Of a stretch of 64,000 nt of DNA, positions 53,523 through 62,038 are shown piece by piece. Position 1 is the stretch's first letter; each line of letters starts with the position of its first letter. The position numbers were made by a program, and so were the translations under genes. This DNA is from Bacteroidota bacterium. GTDB lineage: Bacteria > Bacteroidota > Bacteroidia > Bacteroidales > Lentimicrobiaceae. The stretch is from the NCBI GenBank assembly GCA_009773515.1, contig WSXX01000007.1, positions 1 to 64,000 of the forward strand, read 5' to 3'. The notes beneath the pieces are model-generated. The model worked only from the letters and a program-made list of their open reading frames with translations. It was not told the DNA's origin and made no database searches.

Positions 53523-54563
53523 ATGAAATTACAAACAATTAATCTACCTGCTGGCATTATCGTCTTGATAATGAGCTTTTTATTTGCTTTTCAGGCATGT
53601 GCTCAGGAGAAGAAATACCTTGCTACCACCATCGCATTTTACAATGTTGAAAACCTGTTTGATACCATTGACGATCCCAATACCAATGATGCTGAGTTCT
53701 TACCCGGTGGAGCTAACCGCTGGACTCCGCAACGTTACGAAGAAAAACTGGCGAATATGGCAAAAGTAATTGCCGGCATCGGTGATGAGCTTGTAAAAGG
53801 TGGACCGGCAATTATTGGACTATCAGAAATTGAAAACCGTGGTGTGCTCGAAGATCTGATAAACACACCTCCATTAAAAAATCTTGGTTATGCCATAGTT
53901 CATTACGATTCGCCTGACAAACGCGGCGTCGATGTGGGACTTCTTTACAAACCCTCCGTTTTTAAGGTGATTAATTCAACTTCAAACACGCTTTATATGC
54001 CTGGTCGTACCAACTTTTACAGCCGCGATCAACTGGTAGTAACCGGCGAATTAAATGGAGATCTGATCAGCGTGATTGTAAATCACTGGCCATCGCGCCG
54101 CAGCGGACCGGAATACCGCGAAGAAGCAGCAAAACTCAGCCGGGTTTTAAGCGATTCGCTAATGAAAGAACACAAAAATGCCAAAATCTTTATCATGGGC
54201 GACCTGAACGATGACCCCACTGATCGCAGCGTAGCCAAAGTGCTCGGAGCAAAAGGCAAGGTAAATGAAGTTAAAAAGGATGACCTTTATAACCCTTTCT
54301 GGCAGCTTCACCGCGAAGGAATCGGCTCATTGGCTTACCGCGATGCCTGGAATCTGTTTGATCAGATTATTATTTCAGAACCACTACTCAATCCCAAAAA
54401 AGGTTGGAAATTTCACAAAGCCAAAGTTTACAACGAAAAATTCCTGATTCAGAAAGATGGCCCTTACGCGGGATACCCTCTGCGTACTTTTGCCGGAGGT
54501 GCTTATCTGGGAGGATACAGCGATCACTTCCCGGTTTACCTTTTCCTGATAAAGGAAAAATAA
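53523..54563 (+). CDS. Secreted endonuclease/exonuclease/phosphatase family protein
   Basis: 346 residues. N-terminal signal (IIVLIMSFLFAFQACAQ; the Cys could be a lipid site). The EEP fold is complete: Asn in IAFYNVENLFDTIDD, Glu in IIGLSEIENRGVLEDL, VIVNHWPSRRSGPEYREEA, Asp-Asn in FIMGDLNDDPTDRS and the terminal GYSDHFPVYLFL. It hydrolyses phosphodiesters, probably DNA/RNA or a phospholipid head group, outside the cytoplasm. Divergent from the TonB receptor/DUF5689 operon, with which it may form a scavenging system. Confidence 0.88.
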   Translation: MKLQTINLPAGIIVLIMSFLFAFQACAQEKKYLATTIAFYNVENLFDTIDDPNTNDAEFLPGGANRWTPQRYEEKLANMAKVIAGIGDELVKGGPAIIGLSEIENRGVLEDLINTPPLKNLGYAIVHYDSPDKRGVDVGLLYKPSVFKVINSTSNTLYMPGRTNFYSRDQLVVTGELNGDLISVIVNHWPSRRSGPEYREEAAKLSRVLSDSLMKEHKNAKIFIMGDLNDDPTDRSVAKVLGAKGKVNEVKKDDLYNPFWQLHREGIGSLAYRDAWNLFDQIIISEPLLNPKKGWKFHKAKVYNEKFLIQKDGPYAGYPLRTFAGGAYLGGYSDHFPVYLFLIKEK

Positions 54564-54639
54564 CCGCCACTTGATTAACATATTTTGTTTTTTTATTTGT
54601 GTTTTTTTAAAGTAATTTCGCCCGATAAAAATCAGCCCC

Positions 54640-55371
54640 GTGAAAGATAGCCTCGTCGTTATTCCAACCTACAACGAAAAAGAAAATATTGAACGGATTA
54701 TCCGTAAAGTATTTTCATTGAAAAAGGAGTTTGATGTACTCATTGTTGAAGACAATTCACCTGATGGAACTGCCGCAATTGTGCGCAGGTTAATGCCTGA
54801 ATTCCCCGACAGACTTCATATGGAGGAACGCAAGGGAAAACTTGGACTTGGCACTGCTTACATTCACGGTTTTAAATGGGCTTTAAGCAGAGATTACAGT
54901 TTTATCTTCGAAATGGATGCCGATTTCTCGCACAACCCCGATGATTTGCTGAAACTCTACGATGCCTGCTCCAATCAGGGTGCTGATCTGGCAATCGGTT
55001 CGCGTTATATCAAAGGTGTGAATGTGGTTAACTGGCCGATGGGTCGGGTATTGATGTCGTATTTCGCCTCTTACTATGTGCGGATGATTACCCGAATGAA
55101 AATAATGGACACCACAGCCGGTTTTAAATGTTATGGCCGCAAATTGCTCGAATCCATTGACTTCAGCAAGATTAAATTTACCGGTTATGCTTTTCAGATA
55201 GAAATGAAATATACCGCCTGGAAACTGGGTTTCAAAATTATTGAAGTACCCATCATTTTTACCGACCGCACCGAAGGACAGTCAAAAATGAGCAGCGGAA
55301 TTTTCAAAGAAGCCATTCTTGGTGTTATACAATTGAGATTCAAGCGCATCCGTGCAAAAAAAGCTGCCTGA
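54640..55371 (+). CDS. Polyprenol-phosphate mannosyltransferase (DPM1-like GT2)
   Basis: 243 residues from GTG 54640. VVIPTYNEKENIERIIRKVF, VEDNSPDGTAAIVRRL, FEMDADFSHNPDDLLKLYD (metal-binding DAD) and the acceptor loop FKCYGRKLLESIDF match bacterial dolichol-phosphate-mannose synthase homologues. There is no C-terminal membrane span, like the soluble catalytic subunit type. It makes polyprenyl-P-mannose for periplasmic O- or glycan mannosylation. It lies 77 nt after the nuclease gene; upstream DNA has TAATTTCG, a weak promoter match. Confidence 0.9.
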   Translation: MKDSLVVIPTYNEKENIERIIRKVFSLKKEFDVLIVEDNSPDGTAAIVRRLMPEFPDRLHMEERKGKLGLGTAYIHGFKWALSRDYSFIFEMDADFSHNPDDLLKLYDACSNQGADLAIGSRYIKGVNVVNWPMGRVLMSYFASYYVRMITRMKIMDTTAGFKCYGRKLLESIDFSKIKFTGYAFQIEMKYTAWKLGFKIIEVPIIFTDRTEGQSKMSSGIFKEAILGVIQLRFKRIRAKKAA

Positions 55372-55400
55372 TCTCTGTAACAAAACCCTTCCTTTATTTG

Positions 55401-55408
55401 TACCTTTG
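55401..55408 (+). promoter_or_regulatory. -7 box TACCTTTG for the dihydroorotase gene
   Basis: Fits TAnnTTTG, 45 nt before ATG 55453. Confidence 0.5.
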
Positions 55409-55452
55409 CACTCCGGGATGTATGCCGCATCCTGAAAAGGCATTGAGATTCC

Positions 55453-56808
55453 ATGAAAAAAAAATACCTCATCACCGGAGCAACCCTTATAAATGAAGGA
55501 CGCTCATATAAAGCCAGTGTGCTGATTTCCGATGGTTTAATCAGCCGGATTTTTGAAGGAGAAACTTTCGCCCATTCACCCGAAACAGCTGATACAGAAA
55601 TTATTGATGGCGCAGGCAAATGGCTGATTCCCGGGGTAATTGACGATCAGGTGCATTTCCGCGATCCGGGGCTTACCCATAAGGGTGATCTTTACACCGA
55701 AAGCCGGGCTGCTGTTGCCGGTGGGGTAACTTCATTTATGGAAATGCCCAACACCGTTCCCAATGCCCTCACACAGGAATTGCTTGAGGAAAAATACACC
55801 ATGGCTGCAGAAAAATCGTTGGCCAATTTCTCATTTTATATGGGAGCTTCAAACGACAACCTTGCTGAGATCGTTAAAACCGATCCGCGAAATGTATGCG
55901 GAATCAAGGTTTTTATGGGTGCCTCAACCGGAAATATGCTGGTAGATAAAGCGGAAACACTGGAAGGAATTTTCAGGGATGCCCCTACCCTTGTTGCGGT
56001 ACATTGCGAAGATGAAGATATCATCCGTAAAAATACGGCTGCAATGCGCGAAAAATATGGCGAAGACATTCCGCTCGAAGCACACCCGCTTATCCGCAGC
56101 CGCGAAGCCTGTCTTAAATCAAGCACATTCGCAATAAGTCTTGCCAAAAAATACAATACCCGTCTGCATGTGCTTCACCTCTCCACCGCCGATGAACTTG
56201 CTTTGCTTTCAGATGCCCCTTCAGATGAAAGCAAAAGAATCACTGCCGAAGTCTGCGTGCATCACCTGTGGTTTTCTGAGCAGGATTACCCTAAGCTGGG
56301 ATCGCGCATCAAATGGAATCCTGCGATTAAATCAGTTTCTGATCGCGATGCATTGATGCAGGCGCTGCTTGATGGCCGCCTGGATGTGGTGGCAACCGAT
56401 CATGCCCCGCACACCGCTCAGGAAAAAGCAAACCCTTATTTCTCCTGCCCTTCCGGCGGACCGCTCGTGCAACATTCGCTGGTTGCCATGCTTGAAATGA
56501 GCCGACAGGGGAAAATTTCAGCAGAAATGGTGGTGGAAAAAATGTGCCATGCCCCTGCCCGGATTTTTGGTGTGGATAAACGTGGCTATATCCGCGAAGG
56601 CTATCACGCTGATCTGGTGCTTATTGATCCTGAGCAAAGCTGGGAAGTTCAACCGGATAATATTCTTTATAAATGTGGCTGGTCTCCGATGGAAGGCGTC
56701 ACTTTCCATTCAAAAATTACCCATACCTTTGTGGGCGGTCATCTGGCCTGGCATAACAATCGTTTCGACAACAGCCAGCCTGGCAACAGATTGATTTTCA
56801 ACCGATAA
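55453..56808 (+). CDS. pyrC: Dihydroorotase
   Basis: 451 residues. Zinc ligands and active site of the amidohydrolase fold: DDQVHFRDPGLTHKGDL (HxH, about 62), carboxylated Lys in GIKVFMGASTGNML (about 152), VAVHCEDED, LHVLHLSTADEL and Asp in VVATDHAPHT (about 318). It closes carbamoyl-aspartate to dihydroorotate in pyrimidine synthesis. Length and motifs fit class I-type bacterial dihydroorotases rather than allantoinase, though the two are close. Confidence 0.9.
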   Translation: MKKKYLITGATLINEGRSYKASVLISDGLISRIFEGETFAHSPETADTEIIDGAGKWLIPGVIDDQVHFRDPGLTHKGDLYTESRAAVAGGVTSFMEMPNTVPNALTQELLEEKYTMAAEKSLANFSFYMGASNDNLAEIVKTDPRNVCGIKVFMGASTGNMLVDKAETLEGIFRDAPTLVAVHCEDEDIIRKNTAAMREKYGEDIPLEAHPLIRSREACLKSSTFAISLAKKYNTRLHVLHLSTADELALLSDAPSDESKRITAEVCVHHLWFSEQDYPKLGSRIKWNPAIKSVSDRDALMQALLDGRLDVVATDHAPHTAQEKANPYFSCPSGGPLVQHSLVAMLEMSRQGKISAEMVVEKMCHAPARIFGVDKRGYIREGYHADLVLIDPEQSWEVQPDNILYKCGWSPMEGVTFHSKITHTFVGGHLAWHNNRFDNSQPGNRLIFNR

Positions 56809-56838
56809 AACAAATAACCTTTTACTTCCTGAAACACT

Positions 56839-57276
56839 ATGAAACGCCTGCTTTTTCTCCTTCTGAGTACTTCGATACTCGTATCATGCAACAACCAAAC
56901 TGTAAAAAAAGAGCTTTTTGAAGATGGCTCGGTTAAAACTGAAAAGACTTTTGAAGAAATTGACGGAGAAGAAAAACTTGTAAAAGAAGTTGTTTATCAT
57001 TCAAACGGCAAAAAGTACATCGAAGGAAATTACAAGAATAATCTGCGTGAAGGTTACTGGGCTTCGTGGTTCGAAAATGGCAACCTATGGAGCGAAGGGG
57101 AATTCAAGGAAGGTGAAAGTCATGGTAAACGTACCGTTTATCATTCAAACGGAAAACTTTATTACGAAGGTAATTTCAATATGGGAAAAAGAGTCGGAAT
57201 CTGGACTTTTTATGACGAAGCCGGCAATAAAAAGAATGAAATAGATTACGACAAAGCGCCTGAGATGAAGGAATGA
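56839..57276 (+). CDS. MORN/YwqK-like repeat lipoprotein
   Basis: 145 residues. Lipoprotein signal RLLFLLLSTSILVSC (Cys 17). Four or five repeats of the form G.Y.G.W..(W/Y)..NG.L (HSNGKKYIEGNYKNNLREGY, WFENGNLWSEGEFKEG, HSNGKLYYEGNFNMGKRVGI). The family is often labelled YwqK antitoxin, but a lipid-anchored envelope role is likelier here. It lies 30 nt after pyrC and may be co-transcribed. Confidence 0.8.
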   Translation: MKRLLFLLLSTSILVSCNNQTVKKELFEDGSVKTEKTFEEIDGEEKLVKEVVYHSNGKKYIEGNYKNNLREGYWASWFENGNLWSEGEFKEGESHGKRTVYHSNGKLYYEGNFNMGKRVGIWTFYDEAGNKKNEIDYDKAPEMKE

Positions 57277-57299
57277 GAGCCATTGTCTGGTTCTGTATG

Positions 57300-57475
57300 T
57301 TTAAGACTCATGCAAAGACGAATAGTTTGTTGATGTTCTTTCGGGACTCACGCAAAGACGCAAGGGCGCAAAGGTATTTGATGTTCTTTCGGGTTTCGCG
57401 CAAAGACGAATAGGTTGTTGATTTTCTTTCGGGACTCACGCAAAGACGCAAGGGCGCAAAGGTTTGTTAATGTTT
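57300..57475. repeat. Tandem repeat of ~55 bp with CGCAAAGACGCAAGGGCGCA cores
   Basis: Three to four units, each beginning TTGATGTTCTTTCGGGACTC (or a variant) and running into CACGCAAAGACGCAAGGGCG CAAAGG. Some units lack the second half. A core-like run is also at 39773-39798. ORFs here are spurious. It fills the gap between the MORN and flavodoxin genes. Confidence 0.8.
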
Positions 57476-57567
57476 GAGAGGTGTGTGTCTGAGTGTGTAA
57501 CCTTATCCCGGGAAATGCGTCTTTATTTTCATCCAAGGGGAATTTAATCTTATACACAAACCGAACC

Positions 57568-58044
57568 ATGAAAACAGCCGTTATTTATCGTTCACATCAC
57601 GGAACTACCGAAAAAGTAGCCACCATGATTCAGCAGGCACTGGGCAGCGAAAACTGCATGCTCTTTAACCTGAAAACATCCAAAAACATTGATCTAAGCG
57701 CATTTGACCGGATAATAATCGGGGGTTCAATACATGCCGGAAATATTCAGAACAAGATCAAGGAATTCTGCAAAAACAATCAGGACCTACTGCTCGAAAA
57801 ACCGCTGGGACTATTCCTGAGTTGCATGGAAGAAGATAAGGCGCAGGAACAATTTGACAATGCATATCCTGAACCGCTTCGTAAACATGCATTGAGTTGC
57901 AAACTTACCGGTGGTGAGTTTAACTTTGACAGGATGAACTTTATTGAAAAAATGCTGATACGGAAAATTTCGGGGATCAACGATTCCGTTTCTAAAATCA
58001 ATAATGACAAAATTCAGGAACTGGTTGCAGAAATGTCTGATTAG
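57568..58044 (+). CDS. Flavodoxin-domain protein
   Basis: Start at ATG 57568 (MKTAVIYRSHHGTTEKVATM); the track ORF adds 25 codons of leader. 158 residues. FMN phosphate loop YRSHHGTTEKVA and the ring-binding segment IIGGSIHAGNIQNKIKEFC resemble HemG-type flavodoxins (protoporphyrinogen oxidase-like). The length is near that of HemG but the substrate is uncertain. It probably acts as an electron carrier or a flavin oxidase partner. Confidence 0.8.
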   Translation: MKTAVIYRSHHGTTEKVATMIQQALGSENCMLFNLKTSKNIDLSAFDRIIIGGSIHAGNIQNKIKEFCKNNQDLLLEKPLGLFLSCMEEDKAQEQFDNAYPEPLRKHALSCKLTGGEFNFDRMNFIEKMLIRKISGINDSVSKINNDKIQELVAEMSD

Positions 58045-58107
58045 AATCCCTTTGAGCTTCTTGGTTTTTAAGCAATTCGAAGCTCGGAATAATGACTCAT
58101 AAAATGC

Positions 58108-58134
58108 AAAAGCCGGAGGATTTCCCCGGCTTTT
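58108..58134. terminator. Bidirectional Rho-independent terminator
   Basis: AAAAGCCGG / CCGGCTTTT with a 9-nt loop, followed by T5 on the plus strand and preceded by A-rich DNA that serves the minus strand. It lies between convergent genes 57568-58044 and 58158-59015. Confidence 0.85.
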
Positions 58135-58157
58135 TAATTAATCTGAATTTGGTAAAA

Positions 58158-59015
58158 TTAATCAATCACAATCACCAGATACTTTGATGCTGACCAGAAC
58201 TCTTTCTGGTTGCTGATAACGATGCTATCCACTGATTTCTCTCCAAAAATCTTATAAGATTGTGAAGGATGGGTGGTGATGATGTCGGCTTTTTTGCGAA
58301 GTACAGGAATTGATTTGAGTTTGGTGATATCAACCCTTGTAAAATACTCCTGATTGAAATCTTCTTTTACTTTTTTGTTTCGTCCGATTCCAACAAATCC
58401 GCCTTCCATGGTGATAATATTCTGTTCGCGCAATTCCTTTTTGGTGCCGATAACATAATATGCAGTATTCAAGGCTTCTGTCTGTTCGCTGATGGTCTGT
58501 GATTTGGCACTTCCCTCTGCCTCAAGGTTTTGAACACTGCTGCTGAGAATTTCAATCTGAATGTTCATTCTTTCCAGCTGATCGCGCAATTGGGCAATTT
58601 CAACATCTTTTTCTTCAATCTGACGGGTCATACGGTCAATCATCTCTTCAAGTACAGTAACTTTTGAATTTGATTTTCTCATTTTTGCACGCAGATCGGC
58701 AATGGTTTTTTTGTTTTCCTGAAGCTTCTCAAAAATCATGTTGATGTCGCGGTTGATCTGCTCTTTCTGATCAGTTTGCAATTCAGCGCCATTTTGAGTG
58801 TTTTGGGTAATGATCATCTCGGCCATCTTGATGGAATCGAGATTGGCCTGAATGGTATTGAATGACTCAAGGTAGCCAATAATGGCAGTATCCTTTGTAA
58901 AGCCAATGCTTAGCAGGCTGTCGTAACGTGTTCTCAGGGCTTCGTATTCTTTATTCTTGTTGTCGCAGCCAAACAACACAGGTATCAGTAATGCAATGAG
59001 AATCAGATTTTTCAT
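58158..59015 (-). CDS. Coiled-coil lipoprotein, uncharacterised
   Basis: 285 residues. Lipoprotein signal NLILIALLIPVLFGC (Cys 17). A long helical coiled coil (about 20-185) with segments such as MIDRMTRQIEEKDVEIAQLR precedes a compact beta-rich C-terminal domain (NTAYYVIGTKKELREQNII, VDITKLKSIPVL, HPSQSYKIF). The C-terminal pattern (YYVIGTKKEL...) recurs in uncharacterised Bacteroidota lipoproteins. Probably a periplasmic structural or sensor protein. Different from the secreted coiled-coil protein at 23850. Confidence 0.72.
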   Translation of the reverse strand: MKNLILIALLIPVLFGCDNKNKEYEALRTRYDSLLSIGFTKDTAIIGYLESFNTIQANLDSIKMAEMIITQNTQNGAELQTDQKEQINRDINMIFEKLQENKKTIADLRAKMRKSNSKVTVLEEMIDRMTRQIEEKDVEIAQLRDQLERMNIQIEILSSSVQNLEAEGSAKSQTISEQTEALNTAYYVIGTKKELREQNIITMEGGFVGIGRNKKVKEDFNQEYFTRVDITKLKSIPVLRKKADIITTHPSQSYKIFGEKSVDSIVISNQKEFWSASKYLVIVID

Positions 59016-59142
59016 AGGTTTGATGTTTTAAAAATTTAACGTGCAAATGTACATCAAAATGATAATTAATCACTATTAAATTGGTGGGATTAAAAGCTCT
59101 GTCTTCATGCTTTTCAAGGCAAATAAAATCCGAACGTTAAAG

Positions 59143-59499
59143 TGAAGACCTAAAAAGTTGAAAAGCCTGTCCACCTCGTGCGGAGAAATCTTACATCCTA
59201 AAGAAAACCTTCCAGGTTGGAAGAAAACCTGGAAGGTTAAAAAGAAGAAAAAAGACCTGACAAGTTGAAAGCCTGTTCACCTCGGGCGGAAAAAATTGTC
59301 AGGTCAATCCGAAATCGAAAATCCTACATCCGGGATCCGAAATCCGAACCGAACCGAAGCGAAGCTCACCGATGGTAAATCCGAAGCGAAGCGGAGCTCA
59401 CCGAAGGTAAATCCGAAATCCGAACCGAAGCGAAGCGGAGCTCACCGAAGGTAAATCCGAAACCCGCAATCCGAAACCCGCAATCCGAAATGGAAAATC
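59143..59499. repeat. Repeat-filled gap: hairpins and GAAGCGAAGCGGAGCTCACC units
   Basis: Holds a perfect AACCTTCCAGGTT hairpin with GGAAGAA loop (59206-59238), an expanded GACCTGACAAGTT...AATTGTCAGGTC hairpin (about 59254-59305), and 44-bp tandem units with GAAGCGAAGCGGAGCTCACC GAAGGTAAATCC at 59383-59414 and 59427-59458 (a shorter one just before). Inverted copies of the last unit lie at 63352-63382 and 63409-63440. 59016-59142 shows nothing recognisable. Confidence 0.8.
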
Positions 59500-61920
59500 C
59501 TAATACAGATTCTTCACAATCTCAACCTTTACCTCGCTGCCTGAACAAATTATATCCACACGCAGAAGCCTTTCAGCTCCAGACCATCTCCACTTTGAAG
59601 CAGAGAGATAAGAACCGTTTACTTTTATGCCTGCAGGCTTGTCTTTCAGATTATGAACAACCAGATTAACTTCGTTTTTGGTTTTTGCAAAACTCCCCGC
59701 TGCTTTACTTTTTATAGTAGAAATAATCAATGAATTCTCTCTTTCCTCAGCAGAAAAATCAATTAGTTCAAAATTTCCCTTTTCGAAGGCAAACGGTGTT
59801 TCTCCATCGTCGTTGTAGAGACTGTAGTTGCTTTGCTTTATATTCTCATCGGCATAATAATGCAAATCAAAAACATCGAGTGAGTAGCTTTTTGTACTTT
59901 CAGCATTGTGCATCATGGGAACAAATGAACCTCCTTTTACAAAAACAGGTATGTTTTCGATGTTTAAGGGAGCAGTAATCCGTGATCCGCCCTGACGAAC
60001 ATCACCGGTATAAAAATCAGTCCACGAAGTGCCTTTGGGCAGATAAATGGTCTGCTGTTTCAATCCCGGACTTTTCACCGGAGAAACCAGAAAAGCACTT
60101 CCCCACATGTACGCACTATCATAGGTGAGTAATGAAAGATTGTCGGGCTCATTGAAAAAGAGCGGTATCATCAGCGGTTTCCCTGATGTTTTGTTTTCAA
60201 AAGCCATATTATAAATATAGGGCATTAAGCGATATCTGAGTTCAATGGACTTTTTTGCGCGGGCTTTGGTCGTTGCATTCTGAAATACCGGTTCCGCCGG
60301 AATATGCTCCTGAGCGTGAGGCCGGTAAATTGGCTGAAATACCCCATACTGAAGCCATCGGGTATATAGCTCATTATCAATGGTATCTCCACCGGCAAAA
60401 CCACCCAGATCGGAATGCATATAAGCAAGGCCCTGCATTCCCATCTGCAGCGAAAGCTCGGGTTGAGGAACCAGTCCGCCCCAGCTTCGGTTCACATCTC
60501 CGGTCCAGGGAATCATTCCATATCGCTGCGAACCGGCATATCCGGAGCGCATCAGAATAAACGGACGCTGATCAGGAAAATCCTTGCGATAACCCTCATA
60601 AATCATTTTTGCCCATTCATGGCCATAGGAATTGTGCAATTCATCGGCTGATCCGCTTACATGCTGCAGAGCTGAAGGATGTACCTCAGGCTCTCCAAGA
60701 TCGCCCCACCATCCGTCAACACCTTGTTTGGTGAAATCCTTGTAAATGTTCCAGAACCATTCCCGGGCTTCAGGTTTGTAAATATCAATCAAACCGGTGT
60801 TACCAAAGTAAAAGTCATAGGTATAAGGATTCCCAAGACTATCGGTTCCAAGCACCTGCTTGTCAACAGCATCCTGCCAGCGCTTGGAGGTGGTAAGTAT
60901 AAAAGGTTCTGTCACCAGCACGGTTTTAACGCCCATTTTTTTGAAACGCTTCATCATCCTTTCGGGATTGGGGAAGCTGTCGCGGTACCACTCCAGATTA
61001 CCCATAGTTCCCGTTATCTCTTTCCCGAACCAGTAAATATCTATAATAACGGCATCGAGCGGAATTCCATCCTTAAAGAACTTTTTGACTGTGGCTTCTG
61101 TTTCGGCCTGCGAATGGTAACCAAACCGACTGCTGAAATTGCCGAAAGCCCAGCGCGGCGGCAATGGCTGCCTGCCGGTGAGCAATGTGTATTGTTTTAC
61201 AAGATCGTACCAGTTGGCGCCGGCAATTATATAATAATTTGGCGTGCCGCCTATGGTTTCGTAAGTTATTTCATTGTTGGCTTTGCTGTCGAGGTCAAGA
61301 TAACCCAGGCTGGCATTGTCGAATAACACGGCATATTGTTTCGATGAAATAAACAGCGGAAGTGTATAATTCATCAGTTCAGAGCGGGTTTCGTAACCAT
61401 AATGAGCCCGGTTATACATCATAAGCCGGTTGCCGCGGCGGTTCATGCCAAGTACCCGTGCACCTCCGCCGAAAAGTACTTCCTCAGGCTCAATGGCGAA
61501 ATTCAAAAGCTGAAGCGAGTCAGTGGAAATAAATCCTCTCTTTTCGCTTATCAGAAGTTTGTCATTGAAATAGTATGCCAGCGTAAACGGAACTTTTGTC
61601 ATGCGGATATTGATGCCTTTCGACCTGATCGTAACATTGTTGCCTTCGTCAGTAACTGTAAACTCAACTTTCTGAGGTTTGAGATCGGCAGCAAAGGAGA
61701 AGTTTTTCAGCGATTTCCCTTGTGGATAAAAGGTGGTGTGATAAATATAGTCGTTGAGTGGAGCTATTTCGTACCTGCCATCGCTGACTTTAATTTCAAT
61801 TTTGTCTTCAACTACTTTGATGCTTTGAAAGGCTCTGTTGGTTTGCTGTGCGGAAATGCTTAAAATAAACAGACTGAAAACAGCTGTGAACAGAATACCG
61901 AAATAATTTTTGAATTTCAT
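59500..61920 (-). CDS. GH31 family alpha-glucosidase
   Basis: Start at ATG 61920 (MKFKNYFGILFTAVFSLFIL, signal peptide, cleavage near SAQQ); the track ORF reads back through the divergent promoter. 806 residues. GH31 hallmarks: catalytic domain entry PLPPRWAFGNFSSRFGYHSQ, nucleophile Asp in WWGDLGEPEVHP (about 395), acid/base Asp in WTGDVNRSWGGL (about 460), and the C-terminal beta domains. It is exported and releases glucose (or xylose) from alpha-linked glycans. Substrate specificity cannot be set by eye. No polysaccharide-utilisation partners adjoin. Confidence 0.92.
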   Translation of the reverse strand: MKFKNYFGILFTAVFSLFILSISAQQTNRAFQSIKVVEDKIEIKVSDGRYEIAPLNDYIYHTTFYPQGKSLKNFSFAADLKPQKVEFTVTDEGNNVTIRSKGINIRMTKVPFTLAYYFNDKLLISEKRGFISTDSLQLLNFAIEPEEVLFGGGARVLGMNRRGNRLMMYNRAHYGYETRSELMNYTLPLFISSKQYAVLFDNASLGYLDLDSKANNEITYETIGGTPNYYIIAGANWYDLVKQYTLLTGRQPLPPRWAFGNFSSRFGYHSQAETEATVKKFFKDGIPLDAVIIDIYWFGKEITGTMGNLEWYRDSFPNPERMMKRFKKMGVKTVLVTEPFILTTSKRWQDAVDKQVLGTDSLGNPYTYDFYFGNTGLIDIYKPEAREWFWNIYKDFTKQGVDGWWGDLGEPEVHPSALQHVSGSADELHNSYGHEWAKMIYEGYRKDFPDQRPFILMRSGYAGSQRYGMIPWTGDVNRSWGGLVPQPELSLQMGMQGLAYMHSDLGGFAGGDTIDNELYTRWLQYGVFQPIYRPHAQEHIPAEPVFQNATTKARAKKSIELRYRLMPYIYNMAFENKTSGKPLMIPLFFNEPDNLSLLTYDSAYMWGSAFLVSPVKSPGLKQQTIYLPKGTSWTDFYTGDVRQGGSRITAPLNIENIPVFVKGGSFVPMMHNAESTKSYSLDVFDLHYYADENIKQSNYSLYNDDGETPFAFEKGNFELIDFSAEERENSLIISTIKSKAAGSFAKTKNEVNLVVHNLKDKPAGIKVNGSYLSASKWRWSGAERLLRVDIICSGSEVKVEIVKNLY

Positions 61921-62015
61921 AACGTCATAAAATGTTAAAAGGGGTATAAAATTACGAAATTCCGGTGTCAGTTTATAAAAACCATTAAGTTCGGGACTGC
62001 CATCGTCAAAGTTTC

Positions 62016-62023
62016 TACATTTG
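62016..62023 (+). promoter_or_regulatory. -7 box TACATTTG for the rRNA methyltransferase gene
   Basis: Fits TAnnTTTG, 15 nt before ATG 62039; the track's TTG start at 62021 lies inside this box and is therefore unlikely. Confidence 0.5.
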
Positions 62024-62038
62024 CAGAAAAACAGCATC

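Noticed and set aside
57300-57475. Coding tandem-repeat protein
   Set aside because: Units differ in length by non-multiples of three and frames are broken; it is non-coding repeat DNA.
60679-61326. 215-codon plus-strand ORF opposite the GH31 gene
   Set aside because: Shadow of conserved GH31 coding sequence, no independent support.
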